A stretch of DNA of 6,847 nucleotides. Origin: Chloroflexota bacterium. Its GTDB lineage: Bacteria; Chloroflexota; Anaerolineae; Anaerolineales; Anaerolineaceae. Below the pieces are notes generated by a model, which was not told the origin of the DNA, did not search any database, and saw only the letters and a list, made by a program, of their open reading frames with translations. Position 1 is the first letter of the stretch. The number at the start of each line of letters is the position of its first letter. A program made the position numbers and the translations under genes. The DNA lies in assembly GCA_021796375.1 (NCBI GenBank), contig JAJYJF010000118.1, positions 1-6,847 of the forward strand, written 5' to 3'. Shown one piece after another: positions 1-5,187 of the stretch.

Positions 1-1097
1 TGGACGACGCGCAGGCGGCCACGGAGGCGCTCCAGGCGGGCGCGAATGCGTTCTTCCACAAGCCGATCTCGATGAGCGAGTTTCTCAAGACCACCGGGGT
101 TTTCCTCGGCTTGCGGGCTGTGGAACCTGAGGTGCAGATAGCGGCCGGCTTCCAATCGGAAACCGAAGCCGGGAAAATGGCGGAGGTGCTCTCCGGCGTT
201 CGCAAAAGCCTGAACGCGGCTTCAGTCGTCATGATTGACGGGGGCGGTCACCTGGTGATGCAGGCAGGCAAGCTGCCCGACCCTAACCTGGAATTCAGCC
301 TGTTCCCGGAGCTCCTGGGTGCGCTGCAGGCCTGCGCGAAGGTGGGGGTGCGCCTGGGAGAGCTGCAGCCGGAGCACGTGCTCGGGTTCCAGGGGCCGGT
401 ATTTCACCTGGTGACGGCCCCAGTCTACGCCGGATACTGCCTGCTGATCTTTTTGAAGGCTGAAAAGCCTTCCCTGCGTGAGGCGATTGCGGTGGAAGAA
501 GCGCTGCTGGCGCAGCGGGCGCTCCTACCGCTCGTCCAGGGGATCTCCCCTGCCGTGGAGCCGGCCGCCGGGGAAAGCGCCGCCGGGCGGCTGGTGCCGC
601 CGGCAGCCTCCCCGCCTCCGGCGCCGGAACTTCGCCCGGCGGTCCACCAGACCGCGAAGCGCGAAGCGGCGGCTGCCCCGGACGCGGGTTTGGTGGCTGC
701 GCCGGTTCCCCAGCCTCACGCCGGGCCAGCGGAGGTTCAGGCCGCGCCGCCCCGCGTCCCCGAGGCTCCCAGCGAAACCCCCGCGCCGAAAGGACGGGCC
801 GGCACCCCTCCCCAGGCGCCGGCAGACGCTGCCAGGCCCCAAAAGCCGGCCGCGCCGGCCCTGCCCCTGCCAGCCGAAGCGCCGGCCGCGCCAGCGGCGG
901 AGAAACCCTCCCTCGAAGAATCCCTCGAAAACCTGCTGCGGGCCTCCGCGGACCGCCGGTTGGAACCCGGTGAGATCGATGCCTTTTGGGACGACCTGGC
1001 GGCCCAGGAAAACCCGGGCGCTGCAGAGAACCCGGACGTGATCTCGTACGACCAGGCGATCCAGATGGGGCTGGCGCCGAAGGAAGCAAAACCATAA
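1..1097 (+). CDS. Response regulator, 5'-truncated: receiver-domain C-terminus, roadblock/GAF-like domain, Pro/Ala-rich linker
   Basis: The frame is open from position 3 to the TAA at 1095-1097, so the ATG at 72 is internal and the true start lies upstream. The 23 codons before that ATG read as the end of a receiver domain: AL.AGA.AFFHKPIS carries the conserved Lys-Pro pair (codons 20-21) of the phospho-acceptor fold, and EFL is the usual last helix. The phospho-Asp is outside the window. Counting from the ATG, residues about 35-130 form an alpha/beta domain (SVVMIDGGGHLVMQAG, later HLVTAPVYAGYCLLIFLKA) resembling roadblock/LC7 or a small GAF domain. Residues about 160-277 are a Pro/Ala-rich, probably disordered linker. 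Residues 278-341 are an acidic helical tail ending ISYDQAIQMGLAPKEAKP. No DNA-binding, kinase or cyclase output domain is visible, so signalling by protein contact is likely. The receiver call is firm; the second domain is tentative. Confidence 0.8.
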   Translation, partial: DDAQAATEALQAGANAFFHKPISMSEFLKTTGVFLGLRAVEPEVQIAAGFQSETEAGKMAEVLSGVRKSLNAASVVMIDGGGHLVMQAGKLPDPNLEFSLFPELLGALQACAKVGVRLGELQPEHVLGFQGPVFHLVTAPVYAGYCLLIFLKAEKPSLREAIAVEEALLAQRALLPLVQGISPAVEPAAGESAAGRLVPPAASPPPAPELRPAVHQTAKREAAAAPDAGLVAAPVPQPHAGPAEVQAAPPRVPEAPSETPAPKGRAGTPPQAPADAARPQKPAAPALPLPAEAPAAPAAEKPSLEESLENLLRASADRRLEPGEIDAFWDDLAAQENPGAAENPDVISYDQAIQMGLAPKEAKP

Positions 1098-1119
1098 AGC
1101 TCGCCCTCCCGTTTTGTGT

Positions 1120-1125
1120 TAAAAT
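1120..1125 (+). promoter_or_regulatory. Possible -10 element (TAAAAT) upstream of tRNA-Gln
   Basis: TAAAAT at 1120-1125 stands out in GC-rich DNA just after the response regulator stop and resembles the box before glmU. No TTGACA-like hexamer is found 16-18 nt upstream. It lies about 105 nt before the tRNA, so it would give a long 5' leader. A nearer alternative for the tRNA is TATGGA at 1205-1210, also without a -35. Weak call. Confidence 0.2.
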
Positions 1126-1183
1126 TACCGCTACGTGCGCGTACCCTCTGATTTTTGGGGATGGATGCCGGGCAGGGGATCCT

Positions 1184-1197
1184 GCTGGCGCGCCAGC
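1184..1197. repeat. 14-nt perfect palindrome between response regulator and tRNA-Gln
   Basis: GCTGGCGCGCCAGC is a perfect inverted repeat with no spacer. Its left edge overlaps a second small hairpin (GCAGG 1172-1176, loop GGAT, CCTGC 1181-1185), so the two stems share bases 1184-1185 and cannot both form fully. It could be an operator half-site pair or a processing or termination structure, but no T-run follows. GC-rich palindromes can arise by chance, so function is unproven. Confidence 0.35.
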
Positions 1198-1231
1198 CGG
1201 AAATTATGGATAGGGTACTGGGGGCGGTTGT

Positions 1232-1302
1232 TGGGGCATGGTGCAACGGCAGCACACCAGACTTTGGATCTGTGGATCTTGGTTCGAATCCAGGTGCCCC
1301 AG
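1232..1302 (+). tRNA. tRNA-Gln, anticodon UUG
   Basis: A complete 71-nt cloverleaf can be drawn. The acceptor stem TGGGGCA/TGCCCCA (1232-1238 with 1295-1301) is fully paired, followed by discriminator G1302. The D stem GTGC/GCAC (1241-1244, 1252-1255) has a loop with GG. The anticodon loop CTTTGGA (1262-1268) gives anticodon TTG at 1264-1266. The T arm is CTTGG, TTCGAAT, CCAGG (1278-1294). The U1-A72 pair and G73 discriminator are typical glutamine identity features. The anticodon stem CCAGA/TCTGT has a C-T mismatch at its outermost pair (1257/1273). The 3' end is followed by CCT, so the terminal CCA is not encoded and must be added by tRNA nucleotidyltransferase. Confidence 0.95.
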
Positions 1303-1493
1303 CCTTGTGAATCGGGTCGAATGAACGTTGATGGTTCCGGACGGCGTCCGGGGATAAGCGGAGAAATTCTTCCAGGCGGGCTTGGTGCTGCTCAACCGGC
1401 GGCATGAAGCTCGTCATTTTTGTTATGAAACGTGATTTCGGGAACCGGGAAAAAGGTTGGCTGAGGGATGGCGCCCGCTCCTTCTCCTGGCGA
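1303..1493 (+). other. Noncoding spacer between tRNA-Gln and glmU promoter box
   Basis: No credible gene is present. The one clear hairpin is CCGGAC (1337-1342), loop GGC, GTCCGG (1346-1351). It has no T-run after it, so it is not a classical terminator but could act in tRNA 3' processing. CGTGATTTCGGG at 1431-1442 reads on the other strand as CCCGAAATCACG, close to CCCGAATCAC in the GlyRS linker and CGAATCACG in the recO-glyQS spacer. The decamer GAAACGTGAT at 1427-1436 recurs exactly at 5002-5011. Confidence 0.4.
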
Positions 1494-1501
1494 TATAAAA
1501 T
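1494..1501 (+). promoter_or_regulatory. Probable -10 element (TATAAAAT) of the glmU operon
   Basis: TATAAAAT lies 18 nt before the chosen glmU start, in otherwise GC-rich sequence. No good -35 is visible at the usual spacing. Transcription starting about 7 nt downstream would begin near 1508, leaving a leader of only about 12 nt that would just include the GAGG ribosome binding site. The position supports a promoter for glmU and the two genes after it. Confidence 0.45.
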
Positions 1502-1509
1502 AGAATGTT

Positions 1510-1513
1510 GAGG
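1510..1513 (+). promoter_or_regulatory. Ribosome binding site deciding the glmU start
   Basis: GAGG sits 6 nt before the ATG at 1520. Two other in-frame ATGs occur at 1505 and 1514, but both are too close to this site or upstream of it and have no Shine-Dalgarno of their own. This supports MPNPTPHH as the N-terminus. Confidence 0.55.
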
Positions 1514-1519
1514 ATGAAG

Positions 1520-2896
1520 ATGCCGAATCCTACCCCCCATCATCGGATAACCGCTGTAATCCTGGCCGCCGGCCAGGGGACGCGCATGCGGTCCAGGCTG
1601 CCCAAGGTGCTGCACCCGATCTGCGGCCGCCCCATGATCCGCTACGCGCTCGAAGCCGCCCAGGCCGCCGCGAGCGAGCCCCCGGTGGTGGTGGTCGGGA
1701 TCGGAGCGGAGGAGGTGAAGGCAGCGGTGGGGCCGGAGGTCCGCTTCGCGCTGCAGGAACAGCAGCTCGGCACCGGGCACGCCGTCCTTGCCGCCCAGGA
1801 TTCCTGGGCTGGCAGCGCCGACCTGGTGCTGGTCACCTACGCGGATATGCCGCTGCTGACCGGCGAGACCCTGAGGCGGCTGGTCGCCGCGCAGCAAGCC
1901 AACCCCGGCCCGGTCAGCCTGCTCACCGTTCGCATGGAGGACCCGCACGGGTTTGGACGCATCCTTCGCGGTCCGGAAGGCGGCGTGCTGTCGATTGTCG
2001 AGGAGGCCCAGGCAACCCCCGAGCAGGCCGCGATTCGCGAGCTGAATGTGGGGGCTTACTGTTTCGACGCTCGCTGGCTGCAAGGTGCCCTCGCGCGCAT
2101 CCCGCTCTCCCCGAAAGGGGAATATTACCTAACCGACGCGGTCGGGATCGCCGTGGTGGATGGGCTGCGGGTCAACGCGGCGGAGTTAGGCGACCCGATC
2201 GAGGTCCTGGGGGTGAACACGCGGGTGCACCTGGCTGAAGCCGAGAAAGCCATGCGGCGGCGGATCAACGAAGCCTGCATGCTGGCCGGTGCGACCCTGA
2301 TCGACCCGGAATCGACCTATATTGAGGCCGGGGTTCAGATCGGGAGCGACACGGTCATCTGGCCGAACACCTACCTGCGCGGCAGCACCCAGATCGGCGA
2401 GGGCTGCGCGATCGGCCCGAACACGATGGTGCAGGATACCCGCGTGGGGAACGGCTGCACCGTCGTGGCTTCCGTCCTCGAAGGGGCCGTCCTCGAGGAT
2501 CGCGTCACGATGGGCCCGTTTGCGCGCCTGCGCAAGGGCGCGCACCTGGCGGAAGGGGTCCACATGGGGAACTTCGGCGAGGTGAAGAACTCCTACCTGG
2601 CGCCGGGGGTGAAAATGGGCCACTTTTCGTACATCGGGGATGCCGACGTCGGGCCGGATGTGAACATCGGCGCCGGGACGATCACCTGCAATTTCTCGCC
2701 GGACGGCAAGAAAAACCACACGGAGATTGGCGAAGGGGCCTTCATCGGCAGCGATACGCTGCTCGTGGCCCCGGTCAGCGTGGGCGCGGGGGCGATCACC
2801 GGATCCGGCTCGGTGGTTACCCATGACGTGGAGCCTGAAACGGTGGTGGTGGGCGTGCCGGCGCGCCTCTTGAAAAAGCTCGAACGTGGAGATTGA
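1520..2896 (+). CDS. glmU: Bifunctional GlmU: N-acetylglucosamine-1-P uridyltransferase / glucosamine-1-P acetyltransferase
   Basis: This cytoplasmic enzyme makes UDP-GlcNAc, the precursor of peptidoglycan and envelope glycans, by acetylating glucosamine-1-phosphate and then transferring UMP from UTP. The product is 458 aa from ATG 1520, the usual GlmU length. Residues 15-31 hold the nucleotidyltransferase signature LAAGQGTRM..LPKVLH. LGTGHA is at 83-88, and YADMP at 107-111 replaces the more common YGD.P while keeping the metal-binding Asp. From about residue 260, left-handed beta-helix hexapeptides begin. The acetyltransferase site shows RLRKG (336-340), EVKNS with the expected Lys, the catalytic-type His in MGHFSYIGDA (His368), and NIGAGTITCN with Asn391. 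The loop after that Asn (FSPDGKKNHT) appears one residue longer than the common NYDG..K form. The stop overlaps the next gene's start, implying co-translation. The ATG at 1505 would add five residues. Confidence 0.96.
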   Translation: MPNPTPHHRITAVILAAGQGTRMRSRLPKVLHPICGRPMIRYALEAAQAAASEPPVVVVGIGAEEVKAAVGPEVRFALQEQQLGTGHAVLAAQDSWAGSADLVLVTYADMPLLTGETLRRLVAAQQANPGPVSLLTVRMEDPHGFGRILRGPEGGVLSIVEEAQATPEQAAIRELNVGAYCFDARWLQGALARIPLSPKGEYYLTDAVGIAVVDGLRVNAAELGDPIEVLGVNTRVHLAEAEKAMRRRINEACMLAGATLIDPESTYIEAGVQIGSDTVIWPNTYLRGSTQIGEGCAIGPNTMVQDTRVGNGCTVVASVLEGAVLEDRVTMGPFARLRKGAHLAEGVHMGNFGEVKNSYLAPGVKMGHFSYIGDADVGPDVNIGAGTITCNFSPDGKKNHTEIGEGAFIGSDTLLVAPVSVGAGAITGSGSVVTHDVEPETVVVGVPARLLKKLERGD

Positions 2897-4184
2897 TATC
2901 CTTCTGATTGTCTTCGCCGTCCTGTTCCTGGCGGACCTGATCCTGGCCGCGGTGCGCGCCAGCCTGATGAACGCGCGCCTGCCCTACCTGCTGGATTTGC
3001 ACGACCAGCACCCGGCGCAGGTCAGCCAGGCAAGCGAGATTTTGCAGCGCCCGCGCCTGCGGACCAGCCTGCATGCCGCTGTGGTCCTGGCGCACCTGGC
3101 GCTGGCCGGCTCGTTCCTGGCCATCCTGGAGGGCCTCCCCGGAATCCGGGTCACCCCGGCGGGGTCGATCTTGATCCTGCTGGGGGTTGGCATCCTGGCT
3201 CTGGCGGTCGAATACCTGATCCAGGGGCTGGCCATCCGCCGCGCGGAGCACCTCTGCCTGCAGCTGGCCCCGATCGGCCGCCTGGTGGACGTGCTGCTGG
3301 CGCCGGTCTCAGCCCTTCTGATGTGGGCTGCCCGCACTGGCAAGACCCAGAGAGCAAACCCGATCAGCCCGGTGACCGAGGACGACCTGCGCACCTGGGT
3401 GCAGGTCGGCCAGGCGCAGGGCAGCCTGGAAAAAGAAGAGCGCCAGATGATCTACTCCATCTTCCAGTTCCGCGACACGCTGGTGCGCGAGATCATGGTG
3501 CCGCGGATGGACGTCCTGGCCCTCGAGATCACGACCCCGGTCGGGGAAGCCATTCAGGAGCTCAGCCGGTCCGGCCATTCGAGGGTGCCGGTCTTCGAAG
3601 AGACCACCGATAACATTGTCGGCCTGCTGTACGCGAAAGACCTGCTCGGGGTGGCGGGGCGCGACAACCAGCCCCTCTCGGCGCTGCGCGAGCTGCTGCG
3701 CCCGACCCATTTCGTCCCCGATTCCAAGCGCGTCGACGAGCTTCTGACCGAGATGCAGACCAGCCGCATCCACATGGCTGTGGTCGTCGACGAATACGGC
3801 GGGGTGGCGGGCATCGTGACCCTCGAAGATATCATGGAGGAGATCGTCGGCGAGATTCAGGATGAGTACGACCAGGCCGAGGAGATGCTCTACCAGAAGA
3901 TTTCGCCGGATGAGATCCTGTTCCTGGGGCGCATCGACCTGGATGATTTCAACGAAGTCATGGGCAGCCACCTGGAAAAAGAATCCGGGGACACCCTGGC
4001 GGGGTTTATCTTCGGCAAGATCGGGCGCATCCCGGCCGGGGGCGAGAAGCTGGTAGCCGACGGCGTCGAGCTGACCGTCGAGCAGGTGAGCGGCCGGCGG
4101 ATCCGCAAGGTTCGCGCCCGGCGCATCCCGGCCAACCCGGAGGAGTCTTTAGAAGAAGGGAAAGAGGCCCATGCGGACCAGTGA
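2886..4184 (+). CDS. CNNM/CorC (HlyC/CorC) family membrane protein with paired CBS domains and divergent membrane domain
   Basis: The 432-aa product has the order of the CorC/CNNM family: membrane domain (about 1-150), two CBS domains (about 200-255 and 268-325) and a C-terminal CorC_HlyC domain (about 335-412). The CBS part is canonical, with REIMVPRMDV, SRVPVFEETTDNIVGLLYAKDLL, then MAVVVDEYGGVAGIVTLEDIMEEIVGEIQDEYD. Hydrophobic segments lie at about 4-22, 64-84, 93-115 and 130-148. Family members are linked to Mg2+/Co2+ efflux and tolerance. The membrane signatures are degenerate: the S..E.A stretch reads AAVRAS, the N-containing second segment reads VVLAHLALAG, and GE..PK reads VEYLIQ. 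Transport activity is therefore uncertain, although topology is kept. The start is GTG at 2886, overlapping glmU by 11 nt with only a weak AAAAAG upstream, so translation is probably coupled. The next in-frame ATG would remove the first membrane segment. Confidence 0.88.
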   Translation: MEIDILLIVFAVLFLADLILAAVRASLMNARLPYLLDLHDQHPAQVSQASEILQRPRLRTSLHAAVVLAHLALAGSFLAILEGLPGIRVTPAGSILILLGVGILALAVEYLIQGLAIRRAEHLCLQLAPIGRLVDVLLAPVSALLMWAARTGKTQRANPISPVTEDDLRTWVQVGQAQGSLEKEERQMIYSIFQFRDTLVREIMVPRMDVLALEITTPVGEAIQELSRSGHSRVPVFEETTDNIVGLLYAKDLLGVAGRDNQPLSALRELLRPTHFVPDSKRVDELLTEMQTSRIHMAVVVDEYGGVAGIVTLEDIMEEIVGEIQDEYDQAEEMLYQKISPDEILFLGRIDLDDFNEVMGSHLEKESGDTLAGFIFGKIGRIPAGGEKLVADGVELTVEQVSGRRIRKVRARRIPANPEESLEEGKEAHADQ

Positions 4185-4190
4185 ACCGCG

Positions 4191-4213
4191 CGGGCTTGTC
4201 CGGGCGAGCCCGG
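4191..4213 (+). other. Intercistronic hairpin before recO
   Basis: Two alternative stems are possible: CGGGCT (4191-4196) with AGCCCG (4207-4212), or CCGGG (4200-4204), loop CGAG, CCCGG (4209-4213). There is no T-run, so termination is unlikely. It may modulate expression or stability of the downstream recO message. It sits only a few bases before the recO ribosome binding site. Confidence 0.3.
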
Positions 4214-4220
4214 TTGGAAA

Positions 4221-4227
4221 GAAGGGG
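4221..4227 (+). promoter_or_regulatory. Ribosome binding site of recO
   Basis: GAAGGGG ends 4 nt before the ATG at 4232 (the AAGG core ends 6 nt before). It supports that ATG as the start and independent translation of recO within the operon. Confidence 0.5.
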
Positions 4228-4231
4228 TTGA

Positions 4232-5002
4232 ATGCCTCCGCGCGAGCACTCCTTTCGGGTTGAAGCGGTCGTGCTCCGGCACTCGGACTACGGTGAAGCG
4301 GACCGGCTGCTCACGCTCTACACGCGCGAGATGGGCAAGCTGCGGGCGATCGCCAAAGGGGTGCGCAAGATCCGCTCGCGCAAAGCCGGCCATCTGGAAC
4401 CCTTTACCCGGGTGACCCTGCAGCTGGCGCAGGCGCGCGAGCTGCCGATCGTCACCCAGGCGGAGACGGTCGACGCTTACCTCGAGCTGCGCGAAGATCT
4501 GCTCAAGACCGGCTACGCGGCCTATGTCTGCGAGATGGTGGACCGCTTTACCTACGAGGATGGGGAAAACCAGCCGGCCTACCACCTGCTGGCGGATACG
4601 CTGGCGCGCATCAACACCCAGGCGGATCCCTATGTTGCCCTGCGCTACTACGAGATCCACCTCCTCGACGGGCTGGGGTTCCGGCCGGAGCTGTTCTACT
4701 GCGTGAGCTGCCAGACCGAGATCCAGCCCGCCGACCAGTTTTTCTCGCTCGCGCAGGGCGGGGTCTACTGCCCGAAATGCGGGGCAAACCGCCCGGACCT
4801 GCTGCCGGTCTCGATGCTCGCGCTGAAATACCTGCGCCACCTGCAGCGCAGCACCTACGCGGAAGCCGCGCGAGCGCAGATCTCGCCCGCGACGCGCACC
4901 GAGATCGAATCGCTGCTCCAGCAGTACACGACCTTCCTCCTGGAGCGCGCCCTCAACACGCCGGCCTTCCTGCGCCAGGTCCGGCAGGGAAAATTAGAGT
5001 AG
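4232..5002 (+). CDS. recO: DNA repair protein RecO
   Basis: RecO works with RecR (and RecF) to displace SSB and load RecA onto single-stranded DNA, and it also anneals strands during gap repair. The product is 256 aa, normal for the family. Residues 8-80 fit the N-terminal OB fold: FRVEAVVLRHSDYGEADRLL, then GKLRAIAKGVRK, a basic surface expected to bind DNA. The middle is helical (about 85-150). A zinc-binding module follows with Cys157, Cys160, Cys180 and Cys183 (CVSC and CPKC), found in many but not all RecO proteins. GLGFRPEL just before it is also typical. A C-terminal helical part contains LPVSMLALKYLRHLQ and ends near TPAFLRQVRQGKLE. It follows the CNNM-like gene by 47 nt; proximity of recO to CorC-type genes is seen in other bacteria. 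No truncation or frameshift is apparent. Confidence 0.95.
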   Translation: MPPREHSFRVEAVVLRHSDYGEADRLLTLYTREMGKLRAIAKGVRKIRSRKAGHLEPFTRVTLQLAQARELPIVTQAETVDAYLELREDLLKTGYAAYVCEMVDRFTYEDGENQPAYHLLADTLARINTQADPYVALRYYEIHLLDGLGFRPELFYCVSCQTEIQPADQFFSLAQGGVYCPKCGANRPDLLPVSMLALKYLRHLQRSTYAEAARAQISPATRTEIESLLQQYTTFLLERALNTPAFLRQVRQGKLE

Positions 5003-5161
5003 AAACGTGATGAACGAATTGTGAATTGTTCAGGCAGTTGGGCTATTGGGCAGTTCGGAAATTGGGATACTCAGCAGCCCAGACCACCCTCTTGCCCGAT
5101 CGCCAAATTCCCAATCATAATTCGCCAATCGCCCCTCATTAATCACGAATCACGATCCTCA

Positions 5162-5167
5162 TATTAA
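5162..5167 (+). promoter_or_regulatory. Possible -10 element (TATTAA) of glyQS
   Basis: TATTAA lies 20 nt before the glyQS start, with TTAATC at 5139-5144 as a poor -35 candidate at 17-nt spacing (three of six consensus positions). Transcription would begin close to the GGAG ribosome binding site. No T-box leader is recognised. Confidence 0.25.
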
Positions 5168-5175
5168 AGCGATCC

Positions 5176-5179
5176 GGAG
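5176..5179 (+). promoter_or_regulatory. Ribosome binding site of glyQS
   Basis: GGAG is placed 8 nt before ATG 5188. It fixes the start as [11 protein letters not shown], which matches the N-terminus expected for GlyRS alpha chains. Confidence 0.55.
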
Positions 5180-5187
5180 TTTACCGC

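Larger units (their letters stand above)
5003..5187. repeat. recO-glyQS spacer with degenerate inverted repeats and AATCACG tandem
   Basis: This 185-nt spacer is visibly richer in A/T than its surroundings. It holds a small hairpin (GAACGAATT 5012-5020 with AATTGTTC 5024-5031, one bulge) and a long imperfect inverted repeat (5045-5066 with 5095-5115, both arms beginning or ending in ATTGGG or its complement). AATCACG occurs twice in tandem at 5141-5154. CGTGAT at 5006-5011 is complementary to ATCACG at 5149-5154, so the outer edges also match as an inverted repeat. Related words occur in the GlyRS linker and before glmU. No transposase or target duplication is seen. It may be a decayed miniature element or a regulatory hairpin. 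Confidence 0.45.

Noticed and set aside
295..1095. Minus-strand frame opposite the response regulator
   Set aside because: It is Pro/Arg/Gly-rich and mirrors the Pro/Ala linker codons; a GC-rich shadow.
1132..1156. Possible terminator after the response regulator: TACG/CGTA stem and downstream T-run
   Set aside because: The stem is four base pairs and the T-run starts several bases after it.
1204..1395. Small minus-strand frame with LDSNQDPQIQS
   Set aside because: This peptide is an antisense reading of the tRNA-Gln gene, a common spurious annotation.
1135..1407. 90-codon plus-strand frame across the tRNA
   Set aside because: It reads straight through the tRNA gene, has no ribosome binding site and no recognisable protein features.
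1404..1421. Possible terminator: ATGA/TCAT stem followed by a T-run before glmU
   Set aside because: The stem is only four weak base pairs; too unstable to call an intrinsic terminator.
737..2083. 448-codon open frame on the minus strand spanning the tRNA and two + strand genes
   Set aside because: It runs antisense to the response regulator, tRNA-Gln and glmU, with low-complexity GC-driven residues. The GFEPRSTDPKSG stretch is the familiar false translation of a tRNA-Gln gene.
3890..4840. 316-codon minus-strand frame
   Set aside because: It is antisense to the end of the CNNM-like gene and most of recO, both of which show clear family motifs on the + strand.
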